Positions 44,060-51,651 of a stretch of DNA of 64,000 bases are shown in pieces. The translations under genes were made by a program, and so were the position numbers. Under the pieces are notes generated by a model. It was not told where the DNA came from, ran no database searches, and saw only the letters and a list, made by a program, of their open reading frames with translations. The stretch comes from Parendozoicomonas haliclonae (GTDB lineage: Bacteria; Pseudomonadota; Gammaproteobacteria; Pseudomonadales; Endozoicomonadaceae), in assembly GCF_900174585.1 (NCBI RefSeq), contig NZ_FWPT01000010.1:1-64000 (forward strand), read 5' to 3'. Every line of letters starts with the position of its first letter. Within the stretch, counting starts at the first letter, position 1.

Positions 44060-46528
44060 ATGGCTGGTAAGGATGCCAACATAATCAGACTGGATGCCAG
44101 TTGCGAGCTCCCTCCGCCTGATGAGGTGCCAGCTCAGATTATTCCTGTGCGTACACAAACCATCGATTATATCCGCCATCTCCTCCCCCCTCTCTTCGAT
44201 CAGGCTGACGACACCCTCTTTATGATGTCTGGCCATGCCACCCTCCACGGCGAGCAAACCTTACTGTTTGATGGAATGAGAACTCTGCGGGTGCAAAAGC
44301 AGGCCGTCTCGGACCGTTTTCTTTCCGGGCTGGCGCGCTGGTTTGAGCCTGGGAAGCACCTTAACGAAGGGGAAAGTGAGCAGGCTCTGACAGAAGTGCG
44401 TTCCGATAATCTGGCTTTAGTGGGTGAGGAAGACCTGGAGGAACAGCTTGCCATTGCTGGCCTGCTGGATCGTGTGCAGCATGGTGAGTCCGGTAAACAG
44501 CTTAAGCTGCTTAATAATCGCCTGACCTCACTCTATCAATTGGACTCTCTCGCGTTAAAGAACAGCCCTGTCGGGCCGGTGGCAGCGGGCAGGGTTTTCC
44601 TCTCGGCGTTACAACCTCTGGAACTGCCGCTAAAAGTACGGCTGGTGGTGTTAAAAATCTTTGAGCAGTCTTATCTTTCCGATATTGAAAACTTCTACCG
44701 CAAAACCAACAACGAACTGCGTGATCAGGGTGTTTGCCCCGAGCTTGAAAAAGAGCTGCGTCAGCAGCGAGCGCAGGCCACCCGCGAAGCCAATGGTTGC
44801 GATAAAGAAGACAGTGAACAGATAGAAGAACCGTCAGAAGTCGATAATCCGATTCCCAAGCCTGAACCTTCTCCCGTTTCCACCTCATCAGAACCTGCAA
44901 AAACGAACCCTGTCGCCAGCTCTTCTCGGCCCAACGAATCTACGACGGCTTCTGAACTTGAACAGATGGAGCTGATGGAGTTGCTGTCTGTGATCCAGTC
45001 CCGTCAGCCGGAGATCGAAGAGGGTGGTATTGTGCCGGCCAGCCCAAGCTTGCGGGAAACGATGGATATTGCTCTTGCCGGTGTTCATGGCAAGAAGGCC
45101 CTGAACCTGCACGACAACGAGCTGATTGATATGGTGTCCATGCTGTTTGAATTTATCATGGATGACCATGAACTCTCAGCGCATATCAAATCACTGATTG
45201 GCCGTCTGCAAGTCCCCGTTCTTAAACTGGCCATTATTGATAAACAATTTCTGAGCAAACGATCACATCCGGCACGGCAGCTTCTAAATGGATTGGCCAG
45301 CGCGGGTACACAGGTATTGCGGCAGGGAGAAGCCCAGGGAAAACGTCTGGGCAATAAGGTTGAGCAGATTGTCTCTACCATCCTGCGGGAATTTGCCACA
45401 GATATCTCTTTGTTTGAAAGGGCGCTGAAGAGCTTTGAAGAATTCCTCCAGCAGGAAAAGCAACGTTTAGGTCGGTTGGAAAAACGACAGAAAAAAGCCG
45501 AGGAAGCCCGTAACCGCTCAGAAATGCTGCGTGTTCAGGTTCAGGATACCTTGGATCATAAACTCAAAGGGCAGGATATTCCGAAGAAGGTTATGCCTCT
45601 GGTTTATGAAGCCTGGGGGAGTTATCTGTTTATTACCGCGCTTAAGAAAGGTGATGAAAGTACGTCTTGGGAAAGAGCTCTGCGAGTCGTTGATCATATA
45701 GTGGCATCGCTCCAGCCATTGACGCCTGATAGCGAACAACGAAGAAGAGCCATGCTCCCTAAGCTTTATGAAACCATCGAGCTGGCATTGAAAAGCATTA
45801 CCTACGACCCCTGTTTAACCGAGTTGTATTTGAAGGAATTGAAGAGTGTTCATTCGGCTTTGATTAAGAACGTTGAGCAGCTTTCGCAAAATGAAGATCA
45901 GCTACTGGAAAATGTTGCCGCGCTGGAGCAGATAAGTGAGAGCAAGCTTTCTCCCCATGTTTCTGATGCACCTTCCCTAAGTAAACAGCCCTCTGATAAT
46001 CATGTTGAAAAAGAACCGCTGGTCGCCCCCCAAAAGAATAAGCCAGCTGAAGCGAAATCTTTGGTCACTGAGCCAGCAAAAGCTAATTTTAACGAGCTGC
46101 TAAATACGTGGCAGAACGATCAAGATGACAAACCGGAATCGAGCGAGGAGCTGTTTGATGAAGATGATGCAGAGTGCATCGTTCTTGAGTCGGTGGAAGG
46201 CGATTTGGATTTCTCGGTTATAGAAGACCCTGTTGTTAAGGATGACGGTCTTTCCGATCTGGCTGTGGGAGATGAAGTGATTTTTGCAGGAGGAGAAAAG
46301 GATGTTCGTTTCCGTCTGGCAGAAATTACCCATGATGGTCGTTATCTCTTTGAAAACGCCAATGGGTTGCGTGTTGCGGAAAAGAGTCGCAGCGAGCTTA
46401 GGTTGGCGGTGAAAAAAGGTGTTATCAAGCTGGTTTCAACAACAGAGAGCAAAGGTGGGGAAGCAGTTTTTGATCGGGCTTTAAAATCTGTTATTGGCAA
46501 TTTCAAACTGTTTGGTGATAAAAAATAA
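44060..46528 (+). CDS. DUF1631-family protein, 822 aa
   Basis: It is a large cytoplasmic protein of unknown role. The middle and C-terminal parts carry typical DUF1631 features (LRVVLKIFEQSYLSDIENFY-like stretch near residue 200, WGSYLFITALKKGDES, VGDEVIFAGGEKDVRFRLAE). The N-terminal half includes a disordered P/S/E-rich stretch (about 250-310). The final 100 residues resemble a small beta domain related to PilZ-like folds, which is typical of DUF1631. ATG 44060 has GAGG 6 nt upstream; an earlier ATG at 44006 has none. AmpD follows 33 bp later. Confidence 0.85.
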   Translation: MAGKDANIIRLDASCELPPPDEVPAQIIPVRTQTIDYIRHLLPPLFDQADDTLFMMSGHATLHGEQTLLFDGMRTLRVQKQAVSDRFLSGLARWFEPGKHLNEGESEQALTEVRSDNLALVGEEDLEEQLAIAGLLDRVQHGESGKQLKLLNNRLTSLYQLDSLALKNSPVGPVAAGRVFLSALQPLELPLKVRLVVLKIFEQSYLSDIENFYRKTNNELRDQGVCPELEKELRQQRAQATREANGCDKEDSEQIEEPSEVDNPIPKPEPSPVSTSSEPAKTNPVASSSRPNESTTASELEQMELMELLSVIQSRQPEIEEGGIVPASPSLRETMDIALAGVHGKKALNLHDNELIDMVSMLFEFIMDDHELSAHIKSLIGRLQVPVLKLAIIDKQFLSKRSHPARQLLNGLASAGTQVLRQGEAQGKRLGNKVEQIVSTILREFATDISLFERALKSFEEFLQQEKQRLGRLEKRQKKAEEARNRSEMLRVQVQDTLDHKLKGQDIPKKVMPLVYEAWGSYLFITALKKGDESTSWERALRVVDHIVASLQPLTPDSEQRRRAMLPKLYETIELALKSITYDPCLTELYLKELKSVHSALIKNVEQLSQNEDQLLENVAALEQISESKLSPHVSDAPSLSKQPSDNHVEKEPLVAPQKNKPAEAKSLVTEPAKANFNELLNTWQNDQDDKPESSEELFDEDDAECIVLESVEGDLDFSVIEDPVVKDDGLSDLAVGDEVIFAGGEKDVRFRLAEITHDGRYLFENANGLRVAEKSRSELRLAVKKGVIKLVSTTESKGGEAVFDRALKSVIGNFKLFGDKK

Positions 46529-46561
46529 ATCTGATCTTCAATTTGTTCTTCAAGGCTCTTC

Positions 46562-47101
46562 ATGAAAATCTCTCAGGGTTGGCTGGATCAGGCGCAAAAG
46601 TGTCCCAGTCCTAACCACAACCTCAGACCTGACAGCTCCGAAATAGGGTTACTGGTTATTCATAATATCAGCCTCCCTGCCGGACATTTTGGCGGCCCAC
46701 ATATCGAGCAACTCTTTACCAATTGTCTGGATGTCTCTGCTCACCCCTCATTTGAAGAGATCGCTGGTCTTGAAGTTTCAGCCCATCTATTGATTCGCCG
46801 GGATGGCACTCTGATCCAGTTTGTGCCGTTCCATCTCCGAGCCTGGCATGCCGGTGTGTCATGTTGGGAGGGACGGGAAGCCTGTAATGACTTCTCTATC
46901 GGGATTGAGCTTGAGGGGACGGATACAACGCCTTTTGAGCAGGCTCAATATCAGGCTTTGGCGGGTGTTACCGAAGCACTTTTTCAGGCTTATCCGAATT
47001 TGACGCCTGATACGATAACCGGCCACTCCGATATTGCTCCCGGTCGAAAAACTGACCCCGGCGAGGCTTTTGACTGGGAGTATTACCGCTCACTGCTCTG
47101 A
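46562..47101 (+). CDS. ampD: 1,6-anhydro-N-acetylmuramyl-L-alanine amidase AmpD, 179 aa
   Basis: It removes the peptide from anhydro-muropeptides in the cytoplasm during cell-wall recycling and so keeps AmpC-type beta-lactamase induction low. Zinc ligands are visible in LLVIHNISLPAGHFGG (His), the AWHAGVS stretch and the C-terminal TGHSDIAPGRKTDPGEAFDW. The family-typical SIGIELEG is present and length is normal. Confidence 0.96.
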   Translation: MKISQGWLDQAQKCPSPNHNLRPDSSEIGLLVIHNISLPAGHFGGPHIEQLFTNCLDVSAHPSFEEIAGLEVSAHLLIRRDGTLIQFVPFHLRAWHAGVSCWEGREACNDFSIGIELEGTDTTPFEQAQYQALAGVTEALFQAYPNLTPDTITGHSDIAPGRKTDPGEAFDWEYYRSLL

Positions 47102-47187
47102 GCCTGAAAAGCGTGACTATAGTTCCCTTTACGATGTGCTGTTCTGCATGTTCAGAGCATGAATGTAGAGTTGGACTGGGGGTAGTT

Positions 47188-47514
47188 GTGCTGAATCTCG
47201 AATCGCTCCATGAGATGGTGGGAAATGACCCTGATATGGTCAAAGAATTACTGGGTCAATTTATCGAAACCACCCAGGATGATATGCGCAACCTGCAGGA
47301 TGCCATAGCCGCCGGTAACACCCGGGATGTGGCCGGGCTTGCTCACCGCATCAAAGGTTCATGCTTTGTGGTTGGGGCGAGCCAACTGGCTGAATTCGCT
47401 GATCTTTTGGAAAGAGATGGACGGGAAGATAACGCCTCCCGGTTTGATGATCTGTCCAGTAAAATTGCGGCCGAGTTTCAGCAGGTGCTGAACGCCATCG
47501 ATAAACTGCGCTGA
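47188..47514 (+). CDS. Stand-alone HPt phosphotransfer protein, about 108 aa
   Basis: This small helical protein carries the phospho-accepting histidine in GLAHRIKGSCFVVGA, the hallmark of HPt domains. It would relay phosphate from a hybrid kinase to a response regulator; no kinase is next to it. GTG 47188 follows GGGGG at a good distance; an upstream in-frame start at 47113 would add a Cys-rich, unlikely leader. Confidence 0.85.
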   Translation: MLNLESLHEMVGNDPDMVKELLGQFIETTQDDMRNLQDAIAAGNTRDVAGLAHRIKGSCFVVGASQLAEFADLLERDGREDNASRFDDLSSKIAAEFQQVLNAIDKLR

Positions 47515-47571
47515 GCATGAGATCTTTTGCTGTTTAGTGTTACCATAGCGGTGTTGTACTGACGACAAATA

Positions 47572-48138
47572 ATGACAATGAGTCCAGACACCGGGCAAGA
47601 CCAGCAGCTTTCTCTCTATCTGCAGCAATGTGCTGACTCAAGGCATATGGCTCTTAAGCTGCTGTATCAGAAAACCTCTCCGAATCTTTTTGCCGTTGCC
47701 CTGCGTATCCTTAAGAACAGGGAACTGGCAGAGGATTGTCTTCAAAGTGCTTACATCAAAATCTGGAAATATGCCGGTCGTTATGATGCGGGAAAAGCCC
47801 GCCCCATGACCTGGATGAATACCATTGTTCGTAATCAGGCGCTCGATATGCTGAGACGCCAGAAGCCCCAAGAGATATCAGACGACGAGGCTCTGGCTCA
47901 GGTTGCAGACGACGCTCGCGGTCAGTTTGACCATGTGGCACTGGCCCGGGATTCGGAAGATGTTCACCGCTGTCTGGCAGAATTATCCGATCAACAGCGT
48001 GCCTGTATCGAGCTGGCTTACTTTGATGGGTTGAGCCATCAGGAAATGTCGGATCAGCTTGATTACCCACTAGGTAGTGTGAAGACCTGGATCAGAAGAG
48101 GATTGATGAGGTTACGGACATGTCTGACTGGAATCTGA
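47572..48138 (+). CDS. ECF-type RNA polymerase sigma factor (SigK-like), 188 aa
   Basis: Region 2 is visible as LFAVALRILKNRELAEDCLQ with AYIKIWKYA and TWMNTIVRNQALDMLRR; region 4 as LSDQQRACIELAYFDGLSHQ and PLGSVKTWIRRGLMRLR. It should direct transcription of a small regulon, including its own operon. It overlaps the anti-sigma gene by 19 bp, so the two are cotranslated. ATG 47572 or 47578. Confidence 0.93.
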   Translation: MTMSPDTGQDQQLSLYLQQCADSRHMALKLLYQKTSPNLFAVALRILKNRELAEDCLQSAYIKIWKYAGRYDAGKARPMTWMNTIVRNQALDMLRRQKPQEISDDEALAQVADDARGQFDHVALARDSEDVHRCLAELSDQQRACIELAYFDGLSHQEMSDQLDYPLGSVKTWIRRGLMRLRTCLTGI

Positions 48139-48824
48139 GTGATCCTGAACAGCGCCATCAAGCAGCTGCAGACTATGTTCTGGGGCTGTTGTCCGGTGCT
48201 GACCTCACACGGTTCGAGGCGCTGCTGTCGATCAGCCATGAGGCGCAGAGAGATGTGCAGCAATGGCGTGAGCATCTTAATATTCTCAATGATGAACTGA
48301 AGCCTCAAACACCGCCGTCTTCTGTTTGGAAAAATATTGCCAGGGCAACGAAACCAGAGTCTCTTTGGAGCAGCCTGCGTTTCTGGCAGGGTACCGGTGT
48401 CGGTGTGGCAGCCGCTTTAGTGGTTTCATTAAGTCTTTGGCTTTCCCCTGCTAGCCAAGAGCTGGATGAACGTGACATTGATTACGTCTATGTCATTCAG
48501 GGCAGTGGTAGCCAGCCAGAGTGGATTGTGAATGCGTCCCTGAATCAAAATAAGGTATTTGTAGAAACGGTTCAGCCGGATGTTCTGCCCAATGGTCAGG
48601 TTTGTGAACTGTGGTTGATGGTGAAAGGGCAGGAGCCTGTCTCTCTGGGGATTCTTCCAAAGAGTGGTATCAATGAAGTGGTGATTGATCCTCAATGGCG
48701 CAACGCGCTGCAAAACTCTCCTTTGGTTATTACTCTGGAGAAGCCGGAAGGCGCACCAAATGGTTATCAGATGGGGCCGGTACTGGCTCGTGGGCAATGG
48801 ACGCCAGTGAACAAGAGTATTTAA
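48120..48824 (+). CDS. Membrane-bound anti-sigma factor (RskA-like), 234 aa
   Basis: The N-terminal helical anti-sigma domain (AADYVLGLLSGADLTRFEAL) is cytoplasmic. A single membrane helix follows (VGVAAALVVSLSLWLSPAS, about 98-116), then a C-terminal periplasmic beta domain of the anti-sigma-K type (CELWLMVKGQEPVSLGILP, ITLEKPEGAPNGYQMGPVL). The gene overlaps the sigma gene, a standard arrangement. Release of the sigma factor probably needs regulated proteolysis, but no protease gene is near. Confidence 0.92.
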   Translation: MSDWNLSDPEQRHQAAADYVLGLLSGADLTRFEALLSISHEAQRDVQQWREHLNILNDELKPQTPPSSVWKNIARATKPESLWSSLRFWQGTGVGVAAALVVSLSLWLSPASQELDERDIDYVYVIQGSGSQPEWIVNASLNQNKVFVETVQPDVLPNGQVCELWLMVKGQEPVSLGILPKSGINEVVIDPQWRNALQNSPLVITLEKPEGAPNGYQMGPVLARGQWTPVNKSI

Positions 48825-49403
48825 TTAACCTTCCCGCCGATTATTAAAGGCCAGACAGTGATAGCGGTAACACTGCATTCCTTCTGGCCAGAGATCTCCG
48901 GATAACCCTGCCTTTCTTTTCAAATGATTTAAAAACTCTTCCGGAGCTGGCAATTGTTCCCAGACCTGCGGAAGAAATGTGGCTCTATGGCCGTGGTTGT
49001 CATCAATAATCAGACCATCAATATTCGGGACAAGCTGATTTAACAGTTCCTGCTCGGAGTCAGCACTGATGGGTTCGGGAACGGTCAGTACTGAAATCTC
49101 AATTTCCAGTTCATCAAGCTCTGTCGTGTCGACCGGAGTAAAGCGATGGTCGTGAAAGGCTGCAGCATAGGCGTTATAAATAATATCGTTAGCCAGTGAT
49201 CGTTGGGCTTCCAGCGATCCAATACATCCGCGAAGTTCCCCATATTTATGCAATGAAACAAAGGTGGCCTGTAACTCTGTAAATGGAGAACCAAGGCCTG
49301 TGGTCAGCTGATTAGAGATAGCAGGTTCTTTTAATCCTTCACATCCAAGTCGAATGGTTTTCTCAGCCAGGTTAAGCAGAGCGTTTTGCTGTTCTTTATC
49401 CAT
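48825..49403 (-). CDS. amrA: AmmeMemoRadiSam system protein A (AMMECR1 family), 192 aa
   Basis: The AMMECR1 signature LRGCIGSLEAQRSLANDIIY is intact, followed by FHDHRFTPVDTTELDELEIE and ATFLPQVWEQLPAPEEFLNH. Its biochemical role is not established, but it co-occurs with the Memo-like and radical SAM proteins, both present here. It shares an operon with amrB (21 bp apart) and ends back-to-back with the anti-sigma gene. Confidence 0.95.
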   Translation of the reverse strand: MDKEQQNALLNLAEKTIRLGCEGLKEPAISNQLTTGLGSPFTELQATFVSLHKYGELRGCIGSLEAQRSLANDIIYNAYAAAFHDHRFTPVDTTELDELEIEISVLTVPEPISADSEQELLNQLVPNIDGLIIDDNHGHRATFLPQVWEQLPAPEEFLNHLKRKAGLSGDLWPEGMQCYRYHCLAFNNRREG

Positions 49404-49424
49404 ACGGGTTTCTCTCAGAAGCGA

Positions 49425-50207
49425 TTATTGCAAAGCAAAGCTGGCATAGCCCACCACGCGGTTTTTATCACCTGCCGTATCACCCGAATTACAGTAGGCA
49501 AGGGTGTGTAGCGACATGCCTTTCTCTTTGGCCAGTCTCAGAAGACCATTGAGTGGACGACAGCCGCAAGCCTGTTCACCATCAAGAACCGGCTGCATCT
49601 GTTCAATATGGTGGATGGTTGTGTGATCTTTGCTGACGGCATTTTCATAGTTAAGGAAATGACTGAGATCGGTGCTGATGACAATCAGCGTTTCTTCTCC
49701 GCCCCACAGACTCTCCAATACCTCTGCTACTGCAAGAGGGGAGGCTTCTCCGACCACCAATGGAACAAGCGTGAAATCATCAAGTGTCGTCTGTAAGAAG
49801 GGCAGCTGAACTTCCAGTGAATGTTCAAGCTCGTGGGCTGCTTCTGAACTGTGCACCTGACTAAGTGTGCTGAGTTGTGTTTTAGCGTTCTGGTCTATTT
49901 CCAGTGAGCCAAGCGGTGTAAGGAAAACATCACTCTCGGGTAAGGCTAATCCCTGTAACGGAACACGGTGTGAAGGTCCGAGCACAATCACGCGTTTGAT
50001 GGTGTCGCGAAGGGCAGTAAGCTGCCGGTAGCCTGCGGCGGCAGTTGCACCGGAGTAAATATATCCAGCGTGGGGAACAACCAGAACCTTAGGGACTAAA
50101 CCTGCGACGGGATTTGTTTGGTTGAGATATTCACTCAGCTCGTTTGTTAAAGCCGAGCGGTTGGCTGGGTAGAAAGCACCAGCAACAGCCGGTTGTCGTA
50201 TGGTCAT
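49425..50207 (-). CDS. amrB: AmmeMemoRadiSam system protein B (MEMO1 family), 260 aa
   Basis: Memo-family signatures are clear: RQPAVAGAFYPANRSAL at the start, VPHAGYIYSGATAAAGYRQL, VIVLGPSHRVPLQGLALP and STDLSHFLNY. These residues form a metal-binding site resembling extradiol dioxygenases. It is upstream of amrA and diverges from amrS with 97 bp between. Confidence 0.96.
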   Translation of the reverse strand: MTIRQPAVAGAFYPANRSALTNELSEYLNQTNPVAGLVPKVLVVPHAGYIYSGATAAAGYRQLTALRDTIKRVIVLGPSHRVPLQGLALPESDVFLTPLGSLEIDQNAKTQLSTLSQVHSSEAAHELEHSLEVQLPFLQTTLDDFTLVPLVVGEASPLAVAEVLESLWGGEETLIVISTDLSHFLNYENAVSKDHTTIHHIEQMQPVLDGEQACGCRPLNGLLRLAKEKGMSLHTLAYCNSGDTAGDKNRVVGYASFALQ

Positions 50208-50243
50208 GGAGTGACACCTCCTTGGCCGAAGCTGGGTTCACTA

Positions 50244-50269
50244 TTGAAAGGTGGATCTGGACTTATAAT
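50244..50269 (+). promoter_or_regulatory. Candidate promoter of amrS
   Basis: TATAAT (50264-50269) is a perfect -10 element 36 bp before amrS. The best -35 (TTGAAA, 50244-50249) is only 14 bp away, which is short, so only the -10 is secure. Confidence 0.4.
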
Positions 50270-50304
50270 TATAGTGTCTGTGATTCTCCAGCAAGGAGAT
50301 ATCA

Positions 50305-51411
50305 ATGATCGATAACTCTGCCACACCACCAGCTTACTGGCCTACGCAATACTGGCATACTTTGGAGGATGGCCGGGTTCAGTGTGATGTGTGTCCCCGA
50401 GCCTGTCGTTTAAGAGAAGGTCAGCAGGGGCTCTGCTTTGTTCGTAGCAGAGTGAATAATGCGATCGTGCTGACAAGTTATGGTCGTTCAAGTGGCTTCT
50501 GTATCGATCCCATCGAAAAGAAACCCCTTAATCATTTTCTTCCAGGAACGCCGGTTCTCTCATTTGGCACTGCCGGCTGTAATCTGGCCTGTAAATTTTG
50601 CCAGAACTGGGATATGAGCAAATCCCGTGAGATGGATACCCTTGCTGATCAGGCTATGCCTGAGCAGTTGGCAGCCAAAGCTTATGAAACGGGCTGTCGC
50701 AGTCTGGCCTTTACCTACAACGACCCAGTGATCTTTTTGGAATATGCGAAGGACGTAGCTGTCGCGGGTCGAGAACAGGGACTTAAGTCGGTTGCTGTCT
50801 CGGCGGGCTATATCTGCCCGGAACCGCGCCGAGAGTTTTTTGAAGTCATGGATGCGGCCAATATTGATCTCAAAGCTTTTACGGAAAGGTTCTACAGTAA
50901 AATTTGTGGTGGCTCTCTCGCACCAGTTTTGGAAACGTTGGCGTACCTTAAGCAGGAGACTTCTGTCTGGTTTGAAATCACCACCCTCCTGATCCCCGGT
51001 GAAAACGACAGTGAAGGGGAGATCGACCAAATGACGGGGTGGATATTTGAGAACCTTGGGCCGGATGTACCCTTACACTTCACAGCGTTCCATCCGGACT
51101 GGAAAATGCAGGATCATTCGCGCACACCAGGCTCAACATTAACGCGAGCTCGCCAGCAGGCACTCAATAATGGTCTGCATTATGTCTACACCGGCAATGT
51201 TCACGATTCTCAGGGAGGAAGCACCTGGTGCCCCGGTTGTGGTGAATGCTTGATAGAACGCGACTGGTATCAATTAGGAATTTGGACTGTAGAAAAAACA
51301 GAGTCCTCGCCTTCCGGTCTATGCCGATTTTGTGGATATCAAATTGCCGGCGTCTTTGAAAGTTCTCCCGGAGTATGGGGTGCTCGTTGTGTACCTGTCA
51401 GAATAAATTAG
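50305..51411 (+). CDS. amrS: AmmeMemoRadiSam system radical SAM enzyme, 368 aa
   Basis: It is a PflA-like radical SAM enzyme. The cluster motif is in FGTAGCNLACKFCQNWDMSK (CxxxCxxC), followed by SLAFTYNDPVIFLEYA and SVAVSAGYICPEPR. Extra cysteines at the N-terminus (CDVCPRACRLREGQQGLCF) and C-terminus (WCPGCGECL, LCRFCGYQIAG) may bind more metal. It diverges from amrA-amrB, completing the triad; the substrate is not known from this sequence. Confidence 0.96.
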   Translation: MIDNSATPPAYWPTQYWHTLEDGRVQCDVCPRACRLREGQQGLCFVRSRVNNAIVLTSYGRSSGFCIDPIEKKPLNHFLPGTPVLSFGTAGCNLACKFCQNWDMSKSREMDTLADQAMPEQLAAKAYETGCRSLAFTYNDPVIFLEYAKDVAVAGREQGLKSVAVSAGYICPEPRREFFEVMDAANIDLKAFTERFYSKICGGSLAPVLETLAYLKQETSVWFEITTLLIPGENDSEGEIDQMTGWIFENLGPDVPLHFTAFHPDWKMQDHSRTPGSTLTRARQQALNNGLHYVYTGNVHDSQGGSTWCPGCGECLIERDWYQLGIWTVEKTESSPSGLCRFCGYQIAGVFESSPGVWGARCVPVRIN

Positions 51412-51450
51412 GCGACAGAAAACTTTTTTAAATTATTTTCATTTTTCCGG

Positions 51451-51477
51451 GAACTTTTTCTGAACTTGGCTGTCAGA
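51451..51477 (+). promoter_or_regulatory. Sigma-E/AlgU-like promoter in the amrS-lonB gap
   Basis: GAACTT (51451-51456), a 16-bp spacer and TCAGA (51473-51477) match the consensus GAACTT-N16/17-TCtgA of envelope-stress sigma factors. The direction is plus, but the next annotated gene is on the minus strand, so it drives a short transcript or nothing known. Confidence 0.55.
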
Positions 51478-51483
51478 GGTTAT

Positions 51484-51623
51484 AAGAGATGAGCGAAAAG
51501 GCGTTTGCTCCTCGGTTGTGTGCTCTTTGTTGTGTGTTTGGTTGTTGTGTGTTGAGGCTTTGTTAGTGTGTGACGAAGCTGAAAATTTAAGCCCCGGTTT
51601 GATTGCTCAGATCGGGGCTTTTC
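51484..51623 (+). ncRNA. Candidate small RNA of about 140 nt (or mRNA of a 25-aa peptide)
   Basis: A sigma-E/AlgU-like promoter lies just before it and a Rho-independent terminator ends it, with no annotated plus-strand gene between. The interior is strikingly G/T-rich with three copies of ttgtgtg (51516-51522, 51530-51536, 51545-51551). A 25-codon ORF is also present (separate entry). Not a recognised RNA family. Confidence 0.45.
51489..51566 (+). CDS. Candidate 25-residue Cys-rich peptide
   Basis: ATG 51489 to TAG 51566 encodes MSEKAFAPRLCALCC and then VFGCCVLRLC; six of 25 residues are cysteine, all encoded by TGT. AGAGG at 51475-51479 lies 9 nt upstream as a possible Shine-Dalgarno, but it overlaps the promoter -10, so it would only be used on a longer transcript (for example read-through from amrS). 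It could be a cysteine-sensing leader peptide, a small protein or chance. Confidence 0.3.
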   Translation: MSEKAFAPRLCALCCVFGCCVLRLC

Positions 51624-51628
51624 TTTGA
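51589..51628 (+). terminator. Rho-independent terminator downstream of amrS and the small unit
   Basis: Aagccccg (51589-51596) pairs with cggggctt (51613-51620) and runs into TTTTCTTT on the plus strand. The minus-strand T tract is weaker. Confidence 0.85.
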
Positions 51629-51651
51629 TAAGTACTTTTTCTAATTAGACG

